Below, piece after piece: positions 1-11,468 of a stretch of DNA of 64,000 nt. Under the pieces are notes generated by a model. That model was not told the origin of the DNA, did no database searches, and saw only the letters and a list, made by a program, of their open reading frames with translations. The position numbers were made by a program, and so were the translations under genes. Source of the stretch: Paratrimastix pyriformis (taxonomy: Eukaryota > Preaxostyla > Paratrimastigidae). The first letter of the stretch is position 1, and each line of letters begins with the position of its first letter. The stretch lies in assembly GCA_027972325.1 (NCBI GenBank), contig JAPMOS010000079.1, positions 1-64,000 on the forward strand. The letters run 5' to 3'.

Positions 1-193
1 TCCCTAACCCTAACCCTAACCCTAACCCTAACCCTAACCCCAACCCCAACCCCAACCCCAACCCCAACCCCAACCCTAACCCTAACCCTAACCCTAACCC
101 TAACCCTAACCCCAACCCCAACCCTAACCCTAACCCTAACCTAACCCTAACCCTAACCCTAACCCTAACCCTAACCCTAACCCTAACCCTAAC
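1..193. repeat. Telomere, CCCTAA repeats (TTAGGG on the G strand)
   Basis: Tandem CCCTAA units run from the first base, so the left end of the window is a chromosome end with the C-rich strand reading inward. Two short blocks carry a CCCCAA variant (about 36-75 and 110-122), and one unit near 140 has lost a C. Variant units mixed with canonical ones are usual for the proximal part of a telomere. Confidence 0.97.
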
Positions 194-1034
194 CCATAAC
201 CCTAACGTACCATCCATAACCCTAACGTACCATCCATAACCCTAACGTACCATCCATAACCCTAACGTACCATCCATAACCCTAACGTACCATCCATAAC
301 CCTAACGTACCATCCATAACCCTAACGTACCATCCATAACCCTAACGTACCATCCATAACCCTAACGTACCATCCATAACCCTAACGTACCATCCATAAC
401 CCTAACGTACCATCCATAACCCTAACGTACCATCCATAACCCTAACGTACCATCCATAACCCTAACGTACCATCCATAACCCTAACGTACCATCCATAAC
501 CCTAACGTACCATCCATAACCCTAACGTACCATCCATAACCCTAACGTACCATCCATAACCCTAACGTACCATCCATAACCCTAACGTACCATCCATAAC
601 CCTAACGTACCATCCATAACCCTAACGTACCATCCATAACCCTAACGTACCATCCATAACCCTAACGTACCATCCATAACCCTAACGTACCATCCATAAC
701 CCTAACGTACCATCCATAACCCTAACGTACCATCCATAACCCTAACGTACCATCCATAACCCTAACGTACCATCCATAACCCTAACGTACCATCCATAAC
801 CCTAACGTACCATCCATAACCCTAACGTACCATCCATAACCCTAACGTACCATCCATAACCCTAACGTACCATCCATAACCCTAACGTACCATCCATAAC
901 CCTAACGTACCATCCATAACCCTAACGTACCATCCATAACCCTAACGTACCATCCATAACCCTAACGTACCATCCATAACCCTAACGTACCATCCATAAC
1001 CCTAACGTACCATCCATAACCCTAACGTACCATC
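194..1034. repeat. Subtelomeric 20-bp satellite, about 42 near-identical copies
   Basis: The unit is CATAACCCTAACGTACCATC. The motif CCTAACGTAC recurs every 20 bases from 201 to 1021 with no visible change. The unit contains AACCCTAA, so it looks derived from telomere repeat joined to a short unique stretch. Near-perfect identity suggests recent amplification or continual homogenisation. Confidence 0.95.
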
Positions 1035-1239
1035 CATCCCGCTCACCATCCATCCCGCTCACCATCCATCCCGCTCACCATCCATCCCGCTCACCATCCA
1101 TCCCGCTCACCATCCATCCCGCTCACCATCCATCCCGCTCACCATCCATCCCGCTCACCATCCATCCCGCTCACCATCCATCCCGCTCACCATCCATCCC
1201 GCTCACCATCCATCCCGCTCACCATCCATCCCGCTCACC
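1035..1239. repeat. Subtelomeric 15-bp satellite, about 13-14 copies
   Basis: The unit is CATCCCGCTCACCAT. It follows the 20-bp satellite directly and shares its ACCATCCAT core, so one array probably arose from the other by unit change. It ends at a pyrimidine-rich stretch just before unique sequence. Confidence 0.93.
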
Positions 1240-1249
1240 CCCTTCTTTC

Positions 1250-1322
1250 TTCCCCCACCCGGACTCGAACTCCGATCCTCTGCTCTGTCAAAAACCATCT
1301 TTGCCCGGTCGGCCAAGGATGA
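1250..1322 (-). pseudogene. Degenerate tRNA-like sequence with A and B boxes
   Basis: On the minus strand a box-A-like TGGCCGACCGGG is followed, at exactly the spacing expected of a tRNA, by a box-B-like GTTCGAGTCC. Five of seven positions of a putative acceptor stem (TCATCCT with TGGGGGA) can pair. The D and T stems do not pair well and no clear anticodon arm is visible. It is therefore better read as a decayed tRNA or tRNA-derived element than as a working tRNA. It lies between the satellites and the kinesin stop. Confidence 0.25.
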
Positions 1323-1463
1323 CATCAATTTGTCTGGTGCTTCTGGCACGAGGCACTGCGCTGAGAGGACCAGACACACTCTTTCGCGGAATGGGGAGGA
1401 GAGCTTTCTTCCTTTCTGGTCTTCTTTTGGGCGTTATTGGGAGAGGAGTCGGGAGCTTAGAGC

Positions 1464-4400
1464 TTAGACAGCCGGTGCCTCGGGGCCCGTGGGGCCTTTG
1501 GGCACCAGAAAGACGGGTCGGTGCCGAAAAAGCCCGGTGGCGGTCGCTCCGCTCGCGGAAGGGGACCCAGCTGGGGGAGGGGATGATGAAGGAAGAGGCT
1601 GCTCGGGAGCGGGCGAGTGTGCCGCGCCGCCAGCTGGGATGCCCGGGTGCGTCCGCTGGAAAACGGCCCCCCCACGCAGGGACCCCCGCAGTCCCCCGAT
1701 GGCGGCAGAGGGGGGACCCGAACCGGGTGGTATCGTCGGCGTCGATGCTGGCGATATCGATGACACCGAAGAGGCAACGAGGGGCGAGTGAGCCGGCGAG
1801 GGCGAGGGCGCAACGGTCCGCATCCCCAGGAGATGACCCCGGAGGCCGACCGCTCCACCCGGCAGCAGGCCGGGTCCAACGTCCGACCCGGGGCCCGCGA
1901 GCGTGGGCGTCCTCGTGGGGGGCCCCCCTGGGCTGGAGGCCAACCCCTCGGCAGCGAGTATGGCCGCTCCCCCCGGTGAGGAGGCCGCGTCCTCGGGGAC
2001 GCCCAACGGGCTGGACGAAGTGGGTCCCGCAGCGGCTCGGCGGGCGCCCCCCCGGTGGGCCCAGAGCAGTTTTCGCTGCTCTTCGATCTGCACGTCGTCA
2101 GGGCCGAGAAGACGGGCGTGGTGGGAGAACAACCATGAAACTAGGAATGTGGAGGGAGGAGAAGGCGCCGGGGGTCGAGCAGGGGTGGGAGGCTGATCGG
2201 CGGACCTGGCGCTGGATGCGGGCCGTCTGCTCGGCGATGGAGCGGGCCCGGGAAGTGCCCGCCACGGCCCCACCCATAAGTGATGTGGGTGATGGTTGTT
2301 GCCCCGGCCGTGGCTCGAGGGCAGAGGTCGCGTTGCTTGTGGGGGTGGCAGGAGCGGCAGGAACAGAGGTGGGGGTGGCTCCAGCTGACAGGGATGCCGC
2401 ATGGGCGGGTGAGAGCGTCGGTGTCTCAAGTGCGGCCGCTGGGATGGGAGGCGGCGGCAGGAAGAGGCCCCCATGCCGCGGGGAGGGGGGCAGGGCAGGT
2501 GCGGGCCCACCGGGGGGGGCGCTGCGGGTAGAGAGAGGCGCCGTACCGTCAGCGAGAGCGGCGCTGACACCGGCACCGGCGGGTGCTGGCCCTGGCAAGG
2601 AGTTGGTGGTGGGGAGGGTCCGACCGCGGTGGTGGTGGGGAGGGCTGACAGCGCCAGGAACTGCCTCGGCTGGGTGTGGGGGAGGAGCCGGAGGGTGGAG
2701 GAGGACGGGGTGGAGCTGCTGGGGAGGCATGGCCGGGGAGATGGCGGGGGCATGGCGGGGTGCAGATGGTGCGCAGCCAGGGCGGCGCCGGGGTGCCCGT
2801 GGCCACTGGCCGCTTCGCCCAAGGAGGGCGGCGTGGCGGAGGGCGGGGGGGCCGGGCTGCGGCTGGGTGAGGGGCGCGTGTGGAGCCCGGTGCCCGTGGC
2901 GCTGGGGGGGAACGAGGAGACGGGGATCACTGTGACGACCCCGCCGCCCAGGACGCCCGGCGCCGCCGCGCCGCTTGTGCCCTCGGGGACGACGCTTGCC
3001 CTGGGGCCGCCCCGCGGCGAAAGCAGCCCCGCACCGACCGTCGAAGAGGCGCCAGCGGCCCGGACCGTGCTGTTGGAGCCTGACGGCCCCGGGTGGGGAT
3101 GTGGGTGGATGAGGTGATGGGTTTCGCCCGCGCCTCCCCCGGCCGAGGCGGCGGCAGAGGCGATAGACGAGCGAACCCCCGGCGGATGCTGGCTGGTGGC
3201 CACACCGCCACCCCGGGGTGATGGCGGAGGCAGGTGGTGAGCCGAGCGAGCCGACGTGGGGGCGGGGGGGTGAGGGTGGGCGGCCGAAGGGGCCCGGGCG
3301 GAGTGGGATCCCGAGAGGCCCACCCCCTGCTGCTGCTCCTCGGCTCCCACATGGCGGGCCAGGCTCCCCAGCGCAAGAGGGGGGAGGGCGGGGCGGGTGG
3401 GCCTGCCCGACTCGGGGACAGGGCTGGGGCTGGGGCTGGGGCTCGACGCGGTGGACTTGCTCCCGGCCAGGGGCAGATGGTTTCGGGGGCGTTGCTGCTG
3501 CGCGGCCCCTCCGAGCGCCGAGCCAACAGCCGCCGATGGACGGTGGCCATGCGACGGGCCCTCGGGAGCCGGCGAGCCCGGGAGCATCTTTTCCCCCGCG
3601 GCCGACGGGGCCGATCGCAGCCCCACCGCCGTGATGCTGAGGCCGCCTCCGCTGGCGGCCGAGTTCCCGGGGGCGGGGTGGCTCGCCGGGTTCGGCTCCC
3701 CGGCTGCGGCGCCGGCTGCGGAAGCCGCGCCACTGTGTCCGCTGCTGGCGGGGGCTCCTCGGAGCACTGTCCCCACGCGGCGCACACCCAAAGGAACGGG
3801 GGCCCCCGAAGAGGCGGCCCCGCTGGCGCCCACTGCCGGTTGCCGACCCACACCCGCGACCCGCAGAACGGCACCGCCAAGCCCCACGGCCACCATCCCG
3901 CCGGGCGCCTGTGACCCTGTGGCGGCCACCGAAAGGCCCGACCGGCGCAGGGCCAGCGGCGGGTTTGCGGGGCCACCCGGGGCGCTGGTGCCCGCGGTGG
4001 GTGCTCCCCCCACGCGCGGCGGGGTTGGCCGTTTGGGGGCCACACCCGCTGCAGGGCCGAGCCCAGACGGCTGGGGCACCGACGAACTCCGATTCCGCGG
4101 CGGCGGGGTCGGACTCGCCTGGTGAGGGGCAGTGTGAGTGTGTCACGCGACCCCACGGGCAGACCTCTTCGACTGCACGCGGCAAGCGGGGCCCCAGCCG
4201 TTGGGCCGTCAGGGTGGGTCCGTGATGGGGCCCAGCTCGCGTAGGATGCGCCACAGCGGCGCCCCCGGGGGCGGGTCGGGTCGGGAGGCCAACCTCGAAG
4301 GAGGCAAGCACGGTCGGGAGGTGCAAGGCTGCGTGCAAGGGCGCCGGTCCGGGTTCGCTGGCGGCGCTGGGCGAGTCGGTCGGGGCCGGGGTCGTTGCGG

Positions 4401-7400
4401 GGGCCGTGGCGGTGGTGCGTTCCGTGGGGAAGGGGGGCGCAGAAGCCGAGGGAGCCGGCTCATCGTGGCGGGCGTTGGCCGAGGCACTGGCCGACGAGGG
4501 TGCCACCGCCGATCGAGCGGGCGATGCCGTCGGGTGGGCCGGGGGGCGGGTAGACGGGGGAGAACTCTCGGGGGTGGCGCCGCCTGCGACCGCGGCGGCG
4601 GTTGTGGTGGCAGAGGAACGTGGGGGCGGGAGCACCGGGCCACCCGGCACGGACTCGAGGCCCGACCCCGAACCAGACTCAGACGGACTGGCAGCAGGCA
4701 GGGGCACCGGGCTCGAGGGGGCCGTGACCGAGACGAGGCGCCCCAGAGGCAGGGGAGCCTTCGAGGCCCGGATCGAGGAAAAGGCCCCCATGAAGGGGGT
4801 CGCCTCGCCTCCCAGCAGCCCCCCCGGGCCATTGGACGGCGGCGTTGGCGACGGAGGGGCCGAACGAAGCCCATCGGGGCGGCCACGCAGCTGGGCGTGC
4901 AGCGCCAGGATCTGATGGGCCATCTGGGTCATGCTCTGCTGGTAGAAGAGATGTTCCTGGCCCTGTGGGGACCCCGGATGAGACCCACCCCGAACAAGGG
5001 ACCGAGGCGCATGGCATGAGCTTACGGGCTTGGAAAGGTCGGCCCATGACAAGGGGGAGTGGGGCCGGACCCTGAGCATGGCCACCTTCTGCAGCTCCAG
5101 GTTGCGGGTGTGCAGGTCGAGCTTCTCCAACTCCAGCTGCTGCACGTGCACCTGCAGGTCCAGGATGTGCTGCCGGTTCCTGCCCGCCCACCCATCCCAC
5201 CCATCCCACCCAGACACCCAGACACCCAGACGGTCGGTGGGTGTCGGTGCACGCCAGGCGGTCATGTCTGTCTCAACCACCCCGCTGTGACTGCCTGCCT
5301 CGCCCGCAATCTCGGGTCTGGAGAGGCAGCGGACCCACTCTTGAGCCTGAGCAGGGCGTCCTGCAGGTCGCGCTTCTTGGCCTCGTTGCCGTCCAGCTGG
5401 GCCAGGAAGCCCTCCCGCAGCTGCGCCATCCGCACCCCGCAACCCCAAGGTCGGGCCGGTCGCGTGTAAAGGGCCGGCCGCCATGGGCAGACGGGGGCAG
5501 TGGCGGAGGCGAAGATCAATGGCGGGGGGGATGGCAGGCCTTGTTATTCTCGCGGGTGTTGTGCTGGAGGGTGGTCATGTCGTGCATGGCCGTCGTGATC
5601 TCGCGTTCGATCTGCTTCCGCTGCCCCGCCTGCCCATCACCTGCGGGGAGCCCCTCCTGTCCGCCGGTGCGAGTCCCCGGCCGAACCATCCCCGCGAAAG
5701 GGGAACCCGCAGAAGACTGAGACCGATGATGACTGGTGGCGGTGGTGGGGTGGGTGGGGTTTGGGGTGGGTGGTGGAGGGGACCAGCTCGGCTTGCAACT
5801 TGGCGACGCGTTCCTGGAGGGCCGCCACCTGGGCGTCGTTCTGCCGGTTGTACTCGTCGATCTCCATCAGCGACTGACGCAGCTGCAACAGGGAGGATGA
5901 GACCAAAGGGCAAAGAAGGGGTGTCAGGATCCAAGGTGATGTGTCTGGAGCGGGGGATGGCGGATGGCGGATGGCGGAGGGCGCCAGGGACCTCGAGCTT
6001 CTCCTGGAAGTTCTCGAGCAGGTCCCGTGCGAACTGGTTGAACTCGGACTGGCCCGCCTCCGAGTCGCGGAAGGCCTGCTGCTGGTGGAGCTCGGCCTCC
6101 AGGGCAGAGCGGCGCTCTCTGCACGGCCCGGTAAGGGCGGGACCGCAAAGCAACAAGACGAGGATAAGCGGTGATAAATGACCTCCGGTGAAGAAGAGAG
6201 CAGGGACCCGAGAGCAGGGCGGTGCAGCCGGACCGAGCTCGGGAGATCTGCTCGTCGTAGGGCAGGACGGCTGCCTGGAGGGCCTCCGTTAAGGAGGAGC
6301 CCGCATCGGGGAGGCTCGCTCGGAGAGCCTTGAGCCAGCCCAGGTCACCCAGGTCCGCGGCCGGCGGGGCCGAGCCGGAGGTCGGGGGCGCTGCAGATTC
6401 GGACGGCCCGAGGCCGGGAGCCTGGGGCAACTGCTGGGGCTCGGGGACCGGGCTGAGCGCCGGAGCCGGAGCCGGGCCCGGGCCGAGCAGCGACTGGAAC
6501 CACTGGAACAGCGCCGGGTATGGCGATTCGCCCGCCTTGAGGCCCACCGGGGCCCCGGGGGCGCCTGCGATCGCGGCCTGAGGGGCGGTCGAAGCCGAAG
6601 CAGACGAGGCGCCCGTAGGGGGCGGGGGCGCCTGGGCCAGCAGGTCCGAGAGGGCCCCGAGCGACCGGAGAACGCCCTGTGCCACGGCCCCGGGCGTCAG
6701 CCCGTCTGCACCAGGCGGGCAGGCGGGATGGAACGAGAGGGAACAGGAGGAGCGGCGCCCAACGAGAGCCGCGAGCAAGCAGGGCACAGAGGAGAAGGAG
6801 AGGAGCAGGAGGGGCCCGTGGGCGGGTAGGGGTTAGGATTAGGGTTAGAACGATCGAGGGAGCGGCCAGGCGACCGCAGGCCCGTGGTTGGAGGAGGGCG
6901 CGGCCGGACCGTCGACGGAGGGGTCTCGGAGCAGGGGATCCATGGCGCTGGCGTGAGCCAGCTGGAGCTTGCCCTTCAGGGCGCTGATCTCGCTGCGCAG
7001 GGTCTCGATGATCTCCTTGTACTGCCCCCAGAAAACCCAACGCACAGTGAGCAAAACGGCCGCAGGCCGAGAAAAACGATGGGGGGTGGCGGCGGGGTGG
7101 CGGCGGGGTGGCGGCGGGGTGGCGGCGGGGTGGCGGCGGGGTGGCGGCGGGGTGGCGGCGGGGTGGCGGCGGGGTGGCGGCGGGTGGCGGCGGGGTGGCG
7201 GCGGGTGGCGGCGGGGTGGCGGCGGGGTGGCGGCGGGTGGCGGCGGGGTGGCGATGGCGACCTGGGAGATGTGGGCCTGCACCTCGACCGTGTTTCGCAC
7301 GACCCGCCTGCGGATGTTCTTGGCCCGGCTGGCGTACTTGAGGGTGTTGTGGGTCTCCTCGTAGGCCACGCATGAAGGGCTCACGTTGGCCACCATCACC

Positions 7401-7519
7401 GTTCGAGTGTTGCCCCCAGCGAGTCCTGCCCGTCCGGCCCGCGCCCGCGCCGCCTCAGTCAGAACGCCCGGTCCGTCACGGACCGCCCCCGACCTCAACT
7501 CGCCTCACCGCCGATTGCA

Positions 7520-7556
<37 letters not shown>

Positions 7557-9331
7557 ACCCCCACCCCGCACACGTATGCACGCAGGTCTTGGCGCTGTTG
7601 CTGTTCATGGGGCGAACCTTGAGGAGCCGGGTGAGCTTGCTGTCCCGGTAGGGGACGAAGCTGCCCTTGCGCGCCCGATCGCCCAGGGTGTTGATGCAGT
7701 TCCCCAGGGCCAGCAGCGACCGGTTGATGTTGGCCCCCTGGGACCGGCAGTGGGAAGGGGAAGGGCTGTCAAACAACCAGCAGCCGAGAGGCGCCAAGGG
7801 AGTGTGGGAGCAACGCGGATGGGAGAAGCGAAGCAGTGGGAGAAGAACAAGAAGGGGGAGGGGGCCGAAGTGGACCTCAAGCATGCGGATGCCGCGATTG
7901 TCCGAGCCGGCTGCGCGTTCGCTGCCGGCCAGGTCGATGAGGGACAGCTTCCCGAAGGAGACCTGCCACCGCCACGCCCCGAGGAGGAAGGCCCCTGTGT
8001 CGGATGGGGTCGGCCGGTTGGGCAGGGGCCGGGCTCGCTGCGCTGGGGGCGGACCTGGTCGACCAGGCCGCGGGTCGTGTCGCGCGACTCGATGACCAGC
8101 TGCAGGATGGCGTGCGACCGCGACGAGACCACGTTGGCCCCGGTGGCGGCCATCCGGCGCCGGCTGGAGGGTGGAACAGAGGCCCGGCGGATGAAGGGAG
8201 GGTCGATCGAGCCAACAGATGGGCTGGGGACGGGCGGGGGCGCCCCGACCTGTTGCCGTCGCGGATGATCCGCTCGACCTGCTCGACGGCGGTCACCTCG
8301 AACTCGGACAGCTCCGGGACGACCATGCCCCGCACCGGGTCTTCCTGCAGGTCCAGCGAGGGCACCGCCGGAGGCGGTGCTGACCCGGCCGCGGCGGCCA
8401 TGATTCCCCCTGCTGGCCCCATGCCGGTGGCGGCGCTGGTGGTGCCCACCGAGGCGGCCGTGGGAGGCGGGTCCGGGGGCCGCAGCAGGTCGGAGATGTG
8501 CTCGTTGTAGATCTCCAGAAAGCTCACCCGCACCTTGTGTTGCCGGTGAGGCATCGCCTGCCCAGCAAGAAGCGTCAGGGGCCAGAGTATGAAGAGAATG
8601 ACCCGAGCGGGAGGCCAGGTGGTGGTGGCGGGGGGGGGGGGGGGGATTGGGATGGGGGCAAGTGTGGCATAGCGGTGCGGACTGCAATCTGAGCGAACAT
8701 GCTCTCGACTGTGAGTGAGTAGACGCCCTTCACAGGCGCCATCTCGGGGCTCAGCAGGCTTCCCATCATGGTGTACGTCTTCCCGGCACCCGTCATCCCG
8801 TCTGCCGGCGAGGAGCGCAAAGGCGTGTCAGTGGAAAAGCGCCAGGTAAAGAACCACCACTCGTCAATACAGATACAGACAGGCAAAACAGGTGGCATTG
8901 TAACCCTCGAGGACCGGGCCGATGAGAGGAAGCACCGTCTCGTGAAAGACCTGCAGAAGACCCGGTGAACATGGCAAAGAGACGGGCGGGCGAGAATGGA
9001 CCTCCTCATTTCTGGTTTCTCCGTCGAACGCGTAGTCGAATGCATAGATGCGTTCTTTCCGTGTTCGCTCCCCAAGCTGTTTCGAGGGCGATGAATCGCC
9101 GCCCGGGGAGAGCTGGTCGGAGGGCTGGTTTGGGTCCATCAAAATGACCATATTGTCCTGGATTCGAAGGACGACAGGATTTCGGTATTTCCCACGATAA
9201 CTACCAGTCCAGGGGAACAAAAATGCGCATCAAGCATCGAAAGAACCGGACGCTTTTTCCTTCTCGTTCAAGGGCCGAGAGCGGACGGCGACAATTAAAT
9301 GGGTATCATCTTTGTCCTTTGAAGGGTCCAT
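1464..9331 (-). CDS. Kinesin-8 (KIF19-like) motor protein
   Basis: Microtubule motor of the kinesin-8 family, whose members step to plus ends and shorten microtubules, including those of cilia. The first exon starts at 9331 and reads [14 protein letters not shown] 51-base intron (donor GTCCGG) leads to the exon with MVILMDPN. The P-loop [13 protein letters not shown] is near 8770-8810, switch I SSRSHA near 8100-8135, switch [11 protein letters not shown] near 7905-7955, and the neck-proximal [13 protein letters not shown] near 7300-7345. [12 protein letters not shown] follows, which is typical of kinesin-8. Coiled-coil segments lie at about 6150-5020. The remainder (about 4900-1466) is a Pro/Ser/Ala-rich tail with a few helical patches such as [13 protein letters not shown]; exon edges there are uncertain. 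Introns hold a GC minisatellite and a 36-base C run. The stop is only 0.2 kb from the satellite, so this is the telomere-most gene. Confidence 0.9.
6829..6850 (+). repeat. Short interstitial telomere-like motif in a kinesin intron
   Basis: GGGGTTAGGATTAGGGTTAG lies just past the exon that ends ...[10 protein letters not shown]. It amounts to three imperfect TTAGGG units, too few to act as a telomere, but not expected in such GC-rich sequence. Confidence 0.6.
7083..7252. repeat. GC minisatellite in a kinesin intron
   Basis: Tandem GGCGGGGTGGC units, with a shortened variant lacking one G, fill an intron between the exon ending HISQ and the exon beginning YKEIIETL. Open frames through it are low-complexity artefacts. 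Confidence 0.9.
7521..7556. repeat. 36-base C homopolymer in a kinesin intron
   Basis: An uninterrupted run of C on the plus strand (G on the coding strand) lies between the exon carrying [10 protein letters not shown] and the exon carrying [10 protein letters not shown]. Its true length is likely to be unreliable in any assembly. Confidence 0.9.
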
Positions 9332-9416
9332 TTATTGCATACTGCTGGAGCCTCAAGGCAGGGGCGTCGAAAACGGGAAGAGTGGCTTCCTCTCGAAGGC
9401 CTTTTTTGGGCCGTTA
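9332..9416 (-). promoter_or_regulatory. Kinesin 5' leader or promoter remnant, cut by a transposon
   Basis: Only 85 bases separate the kinesin start codon from the transposon boundary at 9417. Any core promoter must lie within this stretch or inside the transposon, unless transcription begins beyond 11468. I see no clear TATA box. Confidence 0.35.
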
Positions 9417-9444
9417 ACGTGGGGGTGAAAAACCCGGAAACGGG
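9417..9444 (+). repeat. Left terminal inverted repeat of the transposon
   Basis: The 28 bases begin ACGTGGGGGTGAAAAACCCG and are the exact reverse complement of 11441-11468. Confidence 0.97.
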
Positions 9445-9586
9445 CGGCAAAGCCGGAAAGCGGAGAATTCAAATTTTCAAATTTTTTCTTTGATATCCCT
9501 CATATTTACAGTGCACTCAGACGCAAACGAGTTGCAGTTTGAGGGGGAGCGAAGAGCAAAAAAAAAACGAGAAGGGTCGACTTGAA

Positions 9587-11426
9587 TTATTTTTCAGCAG
9601 GGGTGGCCTCCTTGACCCCGGGAACGTCGGCGGGGGGACCAGGAGTGACTGGCGCTGGCCGCGCTTGTCCGGCCCGCTTGCGGGGCGCGCGACGCCCGGC
9701 AGGAGTGGCCTCTGGGGTGGCGGGAGTGGCCTCTGGGGCCGGAGGGACACGAGCCGGCATGGCAGCAGCCAGCTTCTCCATCTCGTCCCATGACTCCTCG
9801 GAAGTGTCGTCATCCAGCACGATCCGCCTGACCTTGTTTTGTGGGGGAACAAGCGTGTTCATGATGGGCCTCGGGTGAGTCGGACGGGTGACCCGGGGAG
9901 CGGGAATGACGCATTCGTGGGTCGTGGCCGCGTCGACGTCGAAGGGGCAGAGGCCGCACTGGGACCACCCCCTCCGGACCATAACGGGCGTGGCAGTGCC
10001 TCCGAGTGCATCGAAGGCGGCCTCCAGCACCCGATGGAAGCGAGCCGGGCCATGGGCAAGTGGTTGGACGGTTGCACATGCAGGAGCAGGGCACAGACAA
10101 TGACCCGGGCATCTACCTTCTCGCGGGCATCTTCCTTCTTGCGGGCTTTCTCCATCTCCTCTTCGATCACTTCGTAGCGGCGGTAGAACAAGCTCTTAAA
10201 GTCTGGAAGAACGTGAGCATACACTGCATTCGGTTGGGGGTGGCCGACCTCGATTCACCGTCCGATCGAGGGGCTGCAAGAACGCGGTGCTGTTGGGCAG
10301 AAGGAAGAGGATGACCACGTGCTCGCTTTCCAGAAGGGGAGTCAGTCTCTCGACCGCCTCGGTGTGGGCCGCGTAGTTGTCCATGAGGAGGACGGCAGTC
10401 GCGTTGGCGTCGATGCCAAGCGTGGCCCGAACCTCTTTGACGTGGGGGATGAAGACCTTCGTGAGGTATTCCGCGAACAGGACGCTGTTGATCCACCCCG
10501 ACTCGGAGCTGCCCAGGAAGGCGCCCTGGGCCGCTTTAGGGAGTGCGGGCTCCTTCTTAAGATTGGCGAGGATGAGAGCCGGGGGGACCTTCTCTCCCGC
10601 GGCACTGCAGCCGAGGATCAAGGTGCAGTGGTGGAGCTACCGGGGGGGAGCCGAAGGGATGGGGTCGAGGACCGGTGACGTCCAGACCTTTGGGGGTCGA
10701 GTCGCGGACGGTTTCGTCCCTCCGATGGTCACGGCAACCTTCTCATCGCCGGCCTTGCCCGGTTGAAGTGAAGTCTCGTCGACGTTGAACAGTAGCTCCG
10801 GAGCGGCGGCGCTCTCGATGGTGGGCCTGTTCTTGATCATCCATTCTTGGACCACGGAGAAGGGCAGACGGTGGCTCTGCCTGGAGATCGGACAAGGGAC
10901 GTCAGGAGACAGGACGAGCCGACCTTTTCCACGTATCTGGGCTTCTGGAAGACGACCTCGCACTTGGCCGCAACGGCCTTGACGGTGCGTTTGGCGAGGG
11001 CCGGGACTCGGGATACGTCCCCGGTAGGGCCCGTCAGCACCTCGGCGAGGATCTGGGGGACGTTGATTATGGTTGGCAACGTGAGGCAGACCATGTCCTT
11101 GAACTGCTTCTTGGTGGTCAGGGCGACGCGAGGGGGCGCAAAAGGGTCAAACCTGCCTGATTTTCCGCTTCCACCTTGTCGTGCAAGCGTGCGCACATTT
11201 CGGGAGTCACCAGAGGTTGCCTTCCGTTCACCCCTTCCTCGCGGCCGTTCGCCCTGGCGTCCAGAGCTCTGTAAACGGCCTGGGGGGTTTTTCGCACAAG
11301 AGATGCCGCATCTGGGACGGAACACTTCCCGTCCTTTACGAGCTTAACTGCACGCGAAATTGGCTTAAGCTGACGGTACTCAGCAGTGAGAAGAAGCTTG
11401 CTTGGGCTGGGAGGCGGTTCTTCCAT
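9587..11426 (-). CDS. pogo-family transposase (HTH plus DDE_1 domain)
   Basis: Cut-and-paste transposase. The N-terminus (from 11426) has a helix-turn-helix-like region with SLVRKTPQAVYRALDAR. The DDE_1 core carries FNVDETS, LLMDNYAAHT and LQPLDRTV, so all three catalytic acids are present. A basic and acidic tail ends at 9587. Splicing restores the core: a 47-base intron at 10877-10923 (donor GTCGGC) joins YVEK to SHRLPF, a 35-base intron joins WTSP to LHHCTL, and a roughly 25-base intron joins LDRTVNR to the coiled YRRYEVIEEE segment. A fourth intron before AAFDALGG is likely. Near 11150 the frame shifts between VEAENQAG and TTKKQFKDM. That could be a 23-base insertion, an unusual intron or a real break. 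Confidence 0.85.
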
Positions 11427-11440
11427 GTCCGGGTTTTTAA

Positions 11441-11468
11441 CCCGTTTCCGGGTTTTTCACCCCCACGT
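11441..11468 (-). repeat. Right terminal inverted repeat of the transposon
   Basis: Exact inverted copy of 9417-9444, followed by the TA target duplication at 11469-11470. Confidence 0.97.

Noticed and set aside
194-1239. CRISPR-like regular spacing of short repeats
   Set aside because: The units are contiguous with no variable spacers, follow a telomere directly, and lie in a eukaryotic genome. They are satellites.
1301-2935. Long plus-strand open frame (over 500 codons) across the left gene
   Set aside because: It is antisense to the GC-rich, Pro/Ser-rich tail of the kinesin-8 gene. Composition alone keeps several frames open there, and its product has no ordered sequence.
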